Below, in pieces: positions 25,781 to 33,730 of a stretch of 64,000 nt of DNA; position 1 is the first letter of the stretch, and the number at the start of each line of letters is the position of its first letter. The notes under the pieces were generated by a model. The model did not search any database. It saw only the letters and a program-made list of their open reading frames with translations, and was not told the DNA's origin. Position numbers and translations under genes: made by a program. Origin of the DNA: Candidatus Thiodiazotropha sp. LNASS1 (GTDB lineage Bacteria; Pseudomonadota; Gammaproteobacteria; Chromatiales; Chromatiaceae); NCBI RefSeq assembly GCF_964212655.1, contig NZ_OZ156465.1, positions 930,001-994,000 of the forward strand. Direction: 5' to 3'.

Positions 25781-27274
25781 ATGAAACGCTTCGGTAATGG
25801 TCGATTCACCGCAATATTGGGGAGTATTGCAGCGGGAATCACGCTGCTGCTGCATATCTCTACAGCGGATGCCGCTAGACCGTCTGGTGAAATTGGTAAA
25901 GATTGGGGTAACCCGAAAGGCCACGAATGTGTCGAGTGTCACTGGATGGAAGATCCCGGACTCACTATGGAGTGGAACAACAGTCAGCATGGACAGAGTG
26001 GCGTCAACTGTCTCGACTGCCACGAAGCCAAACCTGAAGACAAGGATGGTTTCGAACATGAGGGATCCCGTATCTCCATCATAGTAACACCGAAGGATTG
26101 CTCCAAATGCCACTCCACTGAATTCGAGGAGATGGATGGCTCCCACCACTCCAAAGGCGGTCAGATACTCGCCTCCCTGGACAATCTGCTCGGCGAAGTG
26201 GTCGGTGGACCCGCAGCGGTAAATGCAGGCTGTCGCCAATGTCACGGTTCAGTGATTGAGATCGGTGATGACGGCAAACCAGCACCGACCACCTGGCCGA
26301 ATACCGGCATTGGCCGGATCAACCCGGATGGATCCGCCGGTTCCTGTACCGCATGCCACGGCCGTCACCGCTTCTCCAAGGCCCAGGCACGTACCCCTGA
26401 TACCTGCGGCAAATGCCATGTCGGACCCGACCATCCGCAAATCGAGGTCTACAACGAATCCAAGCACGGCATCATCTACCGTGCCAAAGTCGATGAGATG
26501 AACCTTGAGTCCGACAAGTGGGTCGCCGGTGTGGACTACTCGGCCGCCCCAACCTGTGCCTCCTGCCATATGAGTGCCGGCGGCAAGGAGGGTAAGACCC
26601 ACAACGTGGGCGATCGTATCTCCTGGACACTGCGTCCGCCGATCTCTCAGAAGATCAATCTGGTTCGCCTGCAGAACGGTCAGGAGTTCGACGTCAAAGA
26701 GGGCAAGGAAATTCCCAGCGTGGGCGACAAGGCCAAGGGCTCCACCGTGGTCGAGGTCGTGACCTGGAAAGAGCGTCGTAAGAAAATGCAGGAGGTCTGT
26801 AAGGCCTGCCACAGCGACAGTGTCATCACCGGTCACTACAACCAGTTCGACAATGTGGTGGAACTCTATAACGAGAAGTTCGCCAAACCGATCGCAGCCG
26901 TCATGGGCGAGTTGAAGAAGAACGGCTACATCACCAAGTCGCCTTTCGACGATAAGATCGAATGGACCTGGTGGGAGATCTGGCATCACGAAGGCCGGCG
27001 CGCCCGTCACGGCGCCTCCATGAACGGTCCGGACTACACCTGGTGGCACGGTATCTACGACGTGGCCAAGCACACCTACTTCAAGTGGATTCCGGAACTC
27101 AAGGAAGTGGCCATGAAGAAAGACGGTAATGAAGACTTCGCCAACAAGATGCTGGACAAGTACTTCAAGCCGATCGACGGTCATACCTGGTATTTCGAAG
27201 GCATGAGCAAAGAGGCCATCGACAAGGTCCGCAAAGGGTTCGAAGAGCGCTACGGTAAAGGTGCACTCAAGTAG
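25781..27274 (+). CDS. Octaheme cytochrome c of the hydroxylamine oxidoreductase family
   Basis: A 497-residue periplasmic multiheme cytochrome. A signal peptide spans about 1-31 (cleaved near ADA-AR). Eight CxxCH motifs are present: CVECH, CLDCH, CSKCH, CRQCH, CTACH, CGKCH, CASCH and CKACH. The spacing and C-terminal segment HHEGRRARHGASMNGPDYTWWHG match the octaheme HAO family. Family members either oxidise hydroxylamine or, in non-nitrifiers, act as nitrite or hydroxylamine reductases; the class depends on a cross-linking Tyr that I cannot place without alignment. ATG 25781 has AAGGAGGGAG upstream; the longer frame from 25682 has no such site. It heads the cluster with FccB, under a perfect FNR box. 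The upstream ccm operon would mature it. Confidence 0.88.
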   Translation: MKRFGNGRFTAILGSIAAGITLLLHISTADAARPSGEIGKDWGNPKGHECVECHWMEDPGLTMEWNNSQHGQSGVNCLDCHEAKPEDKDGFEHEGSRISIIVTPKDCSKCHSTEFEEMDGSHHSKGGQILASLDNLLGEVVGGPAAVNAGCRQCHGSVIEIGDDGKPAPTTWPNTGIGRINPDGSAGSCTACHGRHRFSKAQARTPDTCGKCHVGPDHPQIEVYNESKHGIIYRAKVDEMNLESDKWVAGVDYSAAPTCASCHMSAGGKEGKTHNVGDRISWTLRPPISQKINLVRLQNGQEFDVKEGKEIPSVGDKAKGSTVVEVVTWKERRKKMQEVCKACHSDSVITGHYNQFDNVVELYNEKFAKPIAAVMGELKKNGYITKSPFDDKIEWTWWEIWHHEGRRARHGASMNGPDYTWWHGIYDVAKHTYFKWIPELKEVAMKKDGNEDFANKMLDKYFKPIDGHTWYFEGMSKEAIDKVRKGFEERYGKGALK

Positions 27275-27293
27275 ATTCCTTTAATGCTGCATA

Positions 27294-27330
27294 CCCCTTC
27301 AGGCCTCACAGCCTGAGGGGGTCTTTTTTT
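27294..27330 (+). terminator. Terminator or attenuator after the octaheme cytochrome
   Basis: CCCCTTCAGGC and GCCTGAGGGGG form a GC-rich hairpin followed by TCTTTTTTT. The next gene starts only 25 bp later, so partial readthrough may set the ratio of HAO to the downstream genes. Confidence 0.85.
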
Positions 27331-27354
27331 CATCTTCCTGTATAGGGGTCATTC

Positions 27355-27798
27355 ATGGGGAGACAACTCATCTATCTACTGACGGTCTTGCTCAGCATGG
27401 GCTTCTCGACCGCCATCGCACAAGAGAGTGTCGAACAGTTGATTGCGGATGCACAGGCATTGTCCGAATCGGGTAATCTTGACGATGCGCACGCTATACT
27501 GGTGAAAGCGGTTGAGACAGACCCTCAATCTTCACATGCCCATACACGGCTCGGTGGCGTGGAACTGCTGCAACGCGACTACAAGTCCGGCATCAAGCGT
27601 TTTCAACAAGCGATCATGCTGGATCGCAACAATGCGGATGCCTTCGTCGGCCTGGCTGTCGCCTACCTGCATCTGGGCCGCTACACGCTGGCCAGAGAGG
27701 CATTGAAAGAAGCGGAGCAGCTGGGTCCGTCGAAACAGCAAGATATCGATAAAGTACTGGCCTGGCTCGATCAAAGATCCGGACAATCCGGACACTGA
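27355..27798 (+). CDS. Exported TPR-repeat protein
   Basis: A 147-residue protein with a signal peptide (1-22, ending TAIAQ). Two to three TPR motifs follow (about 45-140; for example AHTRLGGVELLQRDYKSGIK and DAFVGLAVAYLHLGRYTLAR). It is probably a periplasmic assembly or scaffold protein for the multiheme cytochromes around it. That role is inference from context. AGGGG lies 9 bases before the ATG. Confidence 0.85.
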   Translation: MGRQLIYLLTVLLSMGFSTAIAQESVEQLIADAQALSESGNLDDAHAILVKAVETDPQSSHAHTRLGGVELLQRDYKSGIKRFQQAIMLDRNNADAFVGLAVAYLHLGRYTLAREALKEAEQLGPSKQQDIDKVLAWLDQRSGQSGH

Positions 27799-27824
27799 GC
27801 CACAGTCCACCTGAGGAGATATTC

Positions 27825-28493
27825 ATGAAAATAAACAGAAAACTGTCAACGGCACTCTTCGTTGGCGTGATGTTTGGCTGGCTGGCGTCGAGCTGCAGCA
27901 CCACCGACAGCGCAATGAAAAAAGAGAGTGCCAAAACTGCAGCCAAACCTGCGGCTGAGATGGCCCCCGCCAAGCCACCAGGTATCCGTTCCCCCAGCAT
28001 GCTTGCCAATACATGTGCCGGCTGTCATGGAACCGACGGTGCCAGCGCCGGCGATGCTATGCCGATCATCGGCGGTATGGAAAAGGAGTATATGCAGCTG
28101 GTACTGGCCGAGTTCAAGAGTGGCGAGCGGGACTCGACCATCATGGGCCGGATTGCCAAAGGTTACTCCGACAATGAGTTGAAGGCGATCGCTTCCTATA
28201 TCGCCAGCCAGCCTTGGGTCTCCAGTCCCGCCAAAGCTGACAAAAAGCTGGCTGCTATAGGTAAAAAGATACATGAAAAGCGGTGCAAAACATGCCATGA
28301 AGATGGCGGCAGAGTTCAGGAGGACGATGCTCCCCGGCTGGCTGGGCAGTGGCCGGATTACACAATGATCTACCTGAAGGATTGCCACAAGAAAGGCCGG
28401 CGCTGTCTGCCGAGAAAAATGGGTAAACGAGTCGCCGAACTCTCTCAGAAAGAGTTGCAAGCCATGGCTCACTACTATCTGAGCGAGAAATGA
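27825..28493 (+). CDS. Diheme c-type cytochrome lipoprotein, FccA-like
   Basis: A 222-residue protein with a lipobox (LASSC, Cys24), so it is probably lipid-anchored at the periplasmic face. It has two class-I cytochrome c domains with CAGCH (about 64-68) and CKTCH (about 156-160), and Met ligand candidates in each half. It is immediately upstream of, and overlapping, the fccB-type gene, so it is the likely cytochrome subunit of flavocytochrome c. Anchoring as a lipoprotein differs from the soluble periplasmic FccA of purple sulfur bacteria. It also resembles cytochrome c4. Confidence 0.88.
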   Translation: MKINRKLSTALFVGVMFGWLASSCSTTDSAMKKESAKTAAKPAAEMAPAKPPGIRSPSMLANTCAGCHGTDGASAGDAMPIIGGMEKEYMQLVLAEFKSGERDSTIMGRIAKGYSDNELKAIASYIASQPWVSSPAKADKKLAAIGKKIHEKRCKTCHEDGGRVQEDDAPRLAGQWPDYTMIYLKDCHKKGRRCLPRKMGKRVAELSQKELQAMAHYYLSEK

Positions 28494-28504
28494 GGGGGAG
28501 AGCA

Positions 28505-29797
28505 ATGGCCAGACTAACACGAAGAAAATTTATCAAAGCCACCGGCGCATGTGCCGCACTGGGTAGCGTCGCTTCATTCAGCCCGGTATCATTCGGTAAA
28601 GGTGCCAAAGGGCGGGTGATTGTGATCGGTGGCGGCTACGGTGGCGCTATCGCCGCTAAATATATTAAAAAGGCCGATCCCTCGATCGATGTCATGCTGA
28701 TCGAGAAGAATACCCAATATGTCTCCTGCCCCCTCAGCAACGAGGTGCTGGGTGGTGAACGGGATATCGGCAGCATCACATTCAACTACAAGGCCATGAA
28801 TCAGAACCACAATGTCGAAGTGGTGCACGACGAAGTGGTGGAGATCGATGCGGCCAACCATACCGTCAAGGGTGCCGGCGGTAACCAGTACCAGTACCAG
28901 TACGACAAACTGGTGATCTCCCCAGGCATCGACTTCCGTTTTGAAATGATCGAGGGTCACAGTGCGGCCGTGGCGGAGAAGATTCCCCACGCCTGGAAGG
29001 CGGGTCCGCAAACCACTCTCCTGCATAAACAGCTCATGGCCATGAAGGATGGCGGTGTCTGCTATATCGCGGCGCCACCCAATCCCTTCCGCTGTCCACC
29101 AGGTCCCTATGAGCGTGCTGCACAGATCGCCCACTACTTCAAGCATCACAAACCCAAGTCGAAGGTCATTATCCTGGACGCCAAGGATAAGTTCTCCAAA
29201 CAGGGCCTTTTCATGCAGGGCTATAAGAAGTTCTATGGCGATACCATCGAGTGGGTTAGTGGCGCCGACGGCGGTATCATCGAAGCAATCGATCCAGACA
29301 ACATGACTCTGGTCGGACAGGTAGACGAGTACAAAGGCGATGTCCTCAATGTTATCCCGGCACAGAAGGCGGGTAAGATCGCACAAGTCGCCGGACTGAC
29401 CGATGATTCCGGCTGGTGTCCGGTCAACCAGAGTACATTCGAATCGAAGATCCATAAGGATGTGCACGTCATCGGTGACGCCAGTATTGCCGGCAAGATG
29501 CCCAAGTCAGGCTATGCCGCCAACTCACAGGGTAAGGTCTGCGCCGCCGCCATTGTCGCTGCGCTTAACGGTGAGGCACCGGGCGAACCCTCCTATGTGA
29601 ACACCTGTTACAGCATCATCACACCTGATTGGGGCATCTCGGTAGCTGCTGTCTACCAATTGGTTAACGGTAAGATCGTCGGTGTCAAAGGTGCCGGAGG
29701 TCTTTCGCCAATGGATGCATCCGCTGAGACAAGAGCCATCGAGGCGCAGTATGCGCGCAGCTGGTTCAAGAATATCACCTCAGATATGTTCACCTGA
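28505..29797 (+). CDS. fccB: Flavocytochrome c sulfide dehydrogenase, flavoprotein subunit
   Basis: FccB oxidises sulfide to sulfur or polysulfide in the periplasm and passes electrons to its cytochrome subunit. A twin-arginine signal (RLTRRKFIK) is followed by an FAD-binding GGGYGG motif (about 42-47). Cys75 in YVSCPLSNEVLGG is in the position of the covalent FAD attachment. CPPGPYERA and NTCYS supply the redox cysteine pair known in the Allochromatium enzyme. The frame opens at 28490, overlapping the cytochrome stop, but ATG 28505 has GGGGGAG upstream and gives a normal Tat signal. The size, 430 residues, is typical. Confidence 0.94.
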   Translation: MARLTRRKFIKATGACAALGSVASFSPVSFGKGAKGRVIVIGGGYGGAIAAKYIKKADPSIDVMLIEKNTQYVSCPLSNEVLGGERDIGSITFNYKAMNQNHNVEVVHDEVVEIDAANHTVKGAGGNQYQYQYDKLVISPGIDFRFEMIEGHSAAVAEKIPHAWKAGPQTTLLHKQLMAMKDGGVCYIAAPPNPFRCPPGPYERAAQIAHYFKHHKPKSKVIILDAKDKFSKQGLFMQGYKKFYGDTIEWVSGADGGIIEAIDPDNMTLVGQVDEYKGDVLNVIPAQKAGKIAQVAGLTDDSGWCPVNQSTFESKIHKDVHVIGDASIAGKMPKSGYAANSQGKVCAAAIVAALNGEAPGEPSYVNTCYSIITPDWGISVAAVYQLVNGKIVGVKGAGGLSPMDASAETRAIEAQYARSWFKNITSDMFT

Positions 29798-29838
29798 TAA
29801 AAAAAACACTTTGTAGAAAGACTAAAAACAGGCTATTC

Positions 29839-29865
29839 AAGCGCCACATTGTGGCGCTTTTTTTA
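29839..29865 (+). terminator. Terminator after fccB
   Basis: AAGCGCCAC and GTGGCGCTT form the hairpin, followed by TTTTTT. It closes the redox cluster. Confidence 0.9.
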
Positions 29866-29944
29866 TCTGTTGCTCAACCAGATCTATCCAATTGTTGTCA
29901 ACGCACCGAGCGGTAAACACCCTCACACTGACGTTTATTCAGTA

Positions 29945-30587
29945 GTAAGTATCCCCCGGCAAAGCCGGGGGCTTTAGTTGTGAACCGCTCGAAGCGGTCT
30001 GTAAAACGGAGCCTATTGGCTCCTTGAGCCCCTCAAAGGGGCTGTTACATCAACTGTAATTGATCAATCCTGCGGTCTTCCGCTTCCTGGTGCCGTATAT
30101 ACTCCCGAATCACCTGCTCATCCCTGCCTACCGTCGAAGTAAAATATCCCCTGGCCCAGAAATGATGGCCAACATAGTTCCTTTTACGACCCAGGTAGGT
30201 ACGGGCTATGTGGATCGCACTTTTCCCTTTGATAAACCCAACTACCTGCGATACCGCATATTTTGGTGGTATCGATATCATCATATGTACATGATCAGCC
30301 ATGACATGCCCTTCCTCTATCAAACTCTCTTTCTGCCTTGCCAACCGATGGAATACCTCTCCAAGCTCCTGCCTGATCTGCCCAAAAAGCGTCTTCCTCC
30401 GGTACTTCGGGATAAACACAATATGGTACTTACACTCCCATCTCGTGTGGCTTAAACTTTCTACTTGTCTCATGGTTTCTCCTTAGCGTGTTGCTTGGCG
30501 GCTCACGCTTTGGGGTTACTATGAGACTCCTGTTTCTGTCAAACTGTTGATGCCTCCCCAGCAGAGCTGGGGGGTCTCCATTTTTGT
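29945..30587 (-). mobile_element. IS200-type insertion sequence (approximate ends)
   Basis: An IS200/IS605-family element with one Y1 transposase gene and no terminal inverted repeats. Subterminal hairpins mark each end: CCCCCGGC-aaa-GCCGGGGG at 29953-29971 and CCCCAGC-aga-GCTGGGG at 30556-30572. Several further small hairpins lie between the left hairpin and the transposase stop (for example 30008-30023 and 30027-30043). The precise cleavage points cannot be set without an empty-site comparison. The right side abuts the MITE at 30588. Confidence 0.8.
30045..30473 (-). CDS. tnpA: IS200-like Y1 HUH transposase TnpA
   Basis: A full-length, uninterrupted 142-residue transposase. It has the typical opening SHTRWECKYHIVFIPKYRRK, the HUH motif in ADHVHMMISIPP, and the catalytic Tyr in IREYIRHQEAE. 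AAGGAG lies 6 bases before the ATG. It cuts and joins single-stranded DNA at the element's hairpin ends. The gene looks intact, so the element may still be active. No tnpB or IscB partner is present. Confidence 0.95.
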   Translation of the reverse strand: MRQVESLSHTRWECKYHIVFIPKYRRKTLFGQIRQELGEVFHRLARQKESLIEEGHVMADHVHMMISIPPKYAVSQVVGFIKGKSAIHIARTYLGRKRNYVGHHFWARGYFTSTVGRDEQVIREYIRHQEAEDRRIDQLQLM

Positions 30588-30858
30588 CTAGGGCCTGTTA
30601 ACACTAATCCAATCGACTCTGCTGGAGCTGTTTTTTTACCCAGCAAGGCAGAATGAGCGAGGTTTAGCCGTGCTAAATGAGCGAATGATAACGCCGCTGG
30701 GTGGAAAAACAGCCCCAGCCCTTCGGGTTGTGCCTGAAAATGCGCCACTCGGCGTTGCTCGTCACTCATTTGGAATCACCAAACCTCACTCCTCGCGCCT
30801 TGATTGGCGCATTTTCAGACACAACAGAGCCGATTGGATTAGTGTTAACAGGCCCTAG
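30588..30858. mobile_element. 271-bp fold-back MITE with 34-bp terminal inverted repeats
   Basis: The ends 30588-30621 and 30825-30858 are inverted copies of a 34-bp sequence with one mismatch, starting CTAGGGCCTGTTAACACTAA. Inside lie two more inverted repeats: 30627-30644 with 30696-30713 (18 bp, two mismatches) and 30727-30746 with 30806-30825 (20 bp, one mismatch). The element can thus fold into a stem with two arms. It encodes no transposase. CTAG at each outer end may be a target duplication; CTAG/TA targets are typical of IS5 or IS630 relatives, which is inference. Its right end lies within the 3' end of the cfa reading frame. Confidence 0.85.
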
Positions 30859-31977
30859 TTGCCAAAGCTGCCCCTGGCGACTGCGGAAAAAACCGGCACA
30901 TGAGTGCAGATAGTATTTCCACATGCGATAAAAACGTTCGTCATAGTGCTTACGCAGCTCAGGCCAGGCATGGTCAAAATTATGCCACCAGGCCATTAAT
31001 GTTCGGTCATAGTCCGGTCCGAAATTGTGCCAATCCTGTATCAGGAACACAGATTCCAGGGATTGCGTTATCTCCTGTGCAGAAGGCAGTTTACCGTTGG
31101 GGAAAATATATTTATCTATCCAGGGATCTAATGTCTTCGCTGTTTTGTTCTGGCCGATCGTGTGCAGCAGGAACAAACCGTTATCCCTGAGCAATCTGTC
31201 TACGGTATGGAAATAGGTGCGATAGTTCTTGTGGCCTACATACTCGAACATGCCTACGGATACCACCTTGTCATAGCTGCCTGTAATTTCCCTGTAGTCC
31301 TTGAGTTCAACCGTGACAGGAAGATCCTTACAGCGTTCACGGGCTAGTTTCTGCTGTGCTTTTGACACGGTAATTCCAATCACACTAACATCGTAATGTT
31401 CGGCAGCATACTGCATCAAGGCACCCCAGCCACAGCCTATATCAAGCAGTCTCTCACCGGGTTGCAATTGAAGCTTGCGGCAGATGATATCCAGTTTGTC
31501 GTGTTGTGCCTGTTCCAAATTTTCCGCGGACTTCCAATAACCACAAGAGTAGCTCAAGGTCGAATCGAGCATGGCTTCGAATATGTCATTACCCACGTCA
31601 TAGTGCCGTTCACCCACTTGAAAGGCTCGAGTAATAGACTGAAAGTTGAACAGATAGTTGCGAATCAACTCGACGAGCATACTAAACTTAAACCAACCAG
31701 CAATTTGGTGATCGATATCAACTGTCATCAAGCGAGAAAATAATACATCCATTGCATCACACATCCAGTGGCCATCCATGAAAGATTCACCAAAACCGAG
31801 TGAACCCCGGGTCAGGACATATCGATACAGTTCTTTGTCATGTACTTGAATGTCCCACGGTCGATTGCCGTTAAACTGAACATCAGCCTGCTTCAGAAGA
31901 TCGACCAATACCTGGGGAGGCTTAAGCTCACCGTGAGGTTCATTATGCAGGCCGTGATTAATATTCACGGAAGGCAT
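30766..31977 (-). CDS. cfa: Cyclopropane-fatty-acyl-phospholipid synthase, MITE-altered C-terminus
   Basis: Cfa transfers a methylene group from S-adenosylmethionine to double bonds of membrane phospholipid acyl chains. Seen here are the SAM-binding LLDIGCGWGALMQYAAEHY, the active-site-type motifs YDVGNDIFEAMLDSTLSYSCGYW and SVGMFEYVGHKNY, and the C-terminal region FRSRQGQLWQL. After that Leu the frame enters the MITE, and the last 30 residues (beginning GPVNTNPIGSV) are encoded by the mobile element, which supplies the stop. The frame opens at 32055, but ATG 31977 has GAGGAG at 8 bases and gives the normal start. The protein (403 residues) should retain the full catalytic domain. Confidence 0.92.
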   Translation of the reverse strand: MPSVNINHGLHNEPHGELKPPQVLVDLLKQADVQFNGNRPWDIQVHDKELYRYVLTRGSLGFGESFMDGHWMCDAMDVLFSRLMTVDIDHQIAGWFKFSMLVELIRNYLFNFQSITRAFQVGERHYDVGNDIFEAMLDSTLSYSCGYWKSAENLEQAQHDKLDIICRKLQLQPGERLLDIGCGWGALMQYAAEHYDVSVIGITVSKAQQKLARERCKDLPVTVELKDYREITGSYDKVVSVGMFEYVGHKNYRTYFHTVDRLLRDNGLFLLHTIGQNKTAKTLDPWIDKYIFPNGKLPSAQEITQSLESVFLIQDWHNFGPDYDRTLMAWWHNFDHAWPELRKHYDERFYRMWKYYLHSCAGFFRSRQGQLWQLGPVNTNPIGSVVSENAPIKARGVRFGDSK

Positions 31978-32430
31978 AGGCAATCTCCTCTCAGGTAATC
32001 GGTAAAATATCAATTCACCTATTACAAATTGATTTATTTTTTGTGACAGGTTCAATCAATTGCATGGAGCCGTTTCATTGTCATTTTTTACAGATATGCA
32101 CCACCACAGCACTAGAACGTAGTTTCGCCAATATACTACAGTTTTAGTTATACAATTCCTGATGTTAGTAGATACGCTGCATATCACCTGCCGGTTTCAG
32201 ACCAACTGTTCACAATTCCAACCCAATGCTCAGCTGAGCATGCGCTCTCTTATGGAATTGACACAAACTGGTAACACAACAATAGCCCCCCCTCGGTACA
32301 AGGAGTGCAAACCAAATAATCGCACCACTACATCTCACCAGATTTTAATCAAAACGTTTATTTATGATCGTCCAGTGACACACTCTCCAATATATTTAAA
32401 GATAAATTGGTTATCTTACAGACACCCCAG
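31978..32430. other. Spacer between cfa and rpfF
   Basis: 453 bp upstream of cfa. It carries a perfect 16-bp palindrome at 32226-32241 but no convincing gene; a plus-strand frame at 32162 lacks a ribosome site and family features. Confidence 0.5.
32226..32241. promoter_or_regulatory. Perfect 16-bp palindrome ATGCTCAGCTGAGCAT
   Basis: A complete dyad in the spacer upstream of cfa and downstream of rpfF. It is a possible operator for a dimeric regulator; the regulator is unknown. Confidence 0.4.
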
Positions 32431-33339
32431 TTAACCATGACTCTGCATAGGCAAGTCAGTCGGCTTTTCTTGCGTTTCTTGCTGGCTCATCATCTTCGTT
32501 TGTGCCCTTACAAGACGCGACATCGCTGAAATATCCCTATCTGAGAGTGAAAATGCCGCATCCACCCAATCATGCGCAATATCAAGCAACTCTTGTTTCT
32601 CCAAGGGCATGATCCGGTTTCGCATCTTTAGTACTGAACGCCTGGTAATATTCGACTTATTGAGACGCTTGATGAATGATCTGAGCGCCAGCTCACCCTC
32701 ACCCGGATCTGCAACAACATCAACAACTCCCATCTCATAAAGCTGTTCTGCGGTATAACCTTCAGCATTAATGATCATTCTCTCCACCAATGCGGGTGAT
32801 ATCCGCCGGGACAGGAAGGAATAGGCACCCATACCAGGGAACATATTGAAAACAACCTCGGGAAATTTAAACACACTACCGGCTTCAGCAATGATGTAGT
32901 CACTGGAAAGTGCTGCTTCGAATCCCGCTCCAAGCGCTGTTCCGGTAACCAATGATATGGTGTGGACATTGGTATTGAGATTGATGAAATTGGCATACAG
33001 CACATCGATACTCAGCTCTGCATATTTTTGCAGGGTCTGCCTGTCGCCTGTTGTTATCATGTCCACAAAAAATTTCAAATCGCCACCGAGATTGAAAATT
33101 CCGGGCACATCGGAGCCAAAAATCAGGAAATCGATATCGGTCTTCGATTCAGTACTTTTTAGGTAATCACTTGTCCATGTCTGAAAACAGTTTATGTCTT
33201 TCAGTAATTGGGGTGAAAAACAGGGAATTGTGCCGGGATCCATGGCAAAGGTAAGGGTCCTGTAACTTTCATCATATCGAATGTTCAACGTGTCAAATGT
33301 CAACTCTGATATTGATTGTGTAGGTACGGCTTTAAGCAT
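32431..33339 (-). CDS. rpfF: DSF synthase RpfF (crotonase-family)
   Basis: RpfF makes the diffusible signal factor, a cis-2-unsaturated fatty acid, from acyl-ACP through dehydratase and thioesterase activities. The 302-residue crotonase-fold protein has the oxyanion-hole type VTGTALGAGFEAALSS and FPEVVFNMFPGMGAYSFLS, which resemble Xanthomonas RpfF closely. Starting at ATG 33339, the catalytic glutamates fall at E141 and E161, the same numbers as in Xanthomonas. That ATG has GAGGAA at 6 bases; upstream starts at 33399 and 33366 lack ribosome sites. It is divergent from an RpfC-type receptor kinase, as expected for a DSF locus. An ordinary enoyl-CoA hydratase is unlikely given this motif set and context. 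Confidence 0.9.
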   Translation of the reverse strand: MLKAVPTQSISELTFDTLNIRYDESYRTLTFAMDPGTIPCFSPQLLKDINCFQTWTSDYLKSTESKTDIDFLIFGSDVPGIFNLGGDLKFFVDMITTGDRQTLQKYAELSIDVLYANFINLNTNVHTISLVTGTALGAGFEAALSSDYIIAEAGSVFKFPEVVFNMFPGMGAYSFLSRRISPALVERMIINAEGYTAEQLYEMGVVDVVADPGEGELALRSFIKRLNKSNITRRSVLKMRNRIMPLEKQELLDIAHDWVDAAFSLSDRDISAMSRLVRAQTKMMSQQETQEKPTDLPMQSHG

Positions 33340-33730
33340 TTTCTGTTCCTCACGGGTAGATGTCATATAGGTCTGGTGATAGGTATGTTTAATTTCCATC
33401 GCATAAGAAAAATAGATGGTGGATTTATATTAGGCGTTGCCACCACAGGATAGAAACAGCATTTTATGAAATGTTTAAGGACTGAGTAATCAAGTCAATC
33501 TGATCGTGACTCAATTCCACATTCCCTGGGAAGTAGAATCGCTTAAGCAATTGATCCCGAGCAACATATTTTGACATTAAACTTTTTTATAGGAATTTAT
33601 TTCTTATAATGACTAAAATTTTGCCTATTCTCAGCCGCTATCATTGTCCTATACGTTTAAACGTATGACTTGACTGTTACAATGGCTGGTCTAGAAAACC
33701 TAAAATCAATCACTTAGGGGTATTTGTGCC
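33340..33730. other. Divergent control region between rpfF and rpfC1
   Basis: 391 bp with a 16-bp palindrome (33651-33666) followed by a TTGACT (33670-33675) and, 16 bp on, TAGAAA (33692-33697), a weak candidate promoter for the kinase gene. I see no other gene. Confidence 0.45.
33651..33666. promoter_or_regulatory. Perfect palindrome ATACGTTTAAACGTAT
   Basis: A 16-bp complete dyad three bases upstream of a possible -35 box (TTGACT, 33670) for the RpfC1 gene. It is placed as an operator would be. The binding protein is unknown. Confidence 0.5.

Noticed and set aside
26249-27184. Antisense 311-residue frame on the octaheme cytochrome
   Set aside because: The plus strand encodes eight CxxCH motifs and a signal peptide; the antisense frame arises from high GC at third positions.
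28589-29467. Antisense 292-residue frame on fccB
   Set aside because: The plus strand holds the complete FccB motifs; the antisense frame has no ribosome site or family features.
32162-32434. 90-residue plus-strand frame between cfa and rpfF
   Set aside because: No ribosome site, unusual composition and no motif; it is probably chance.
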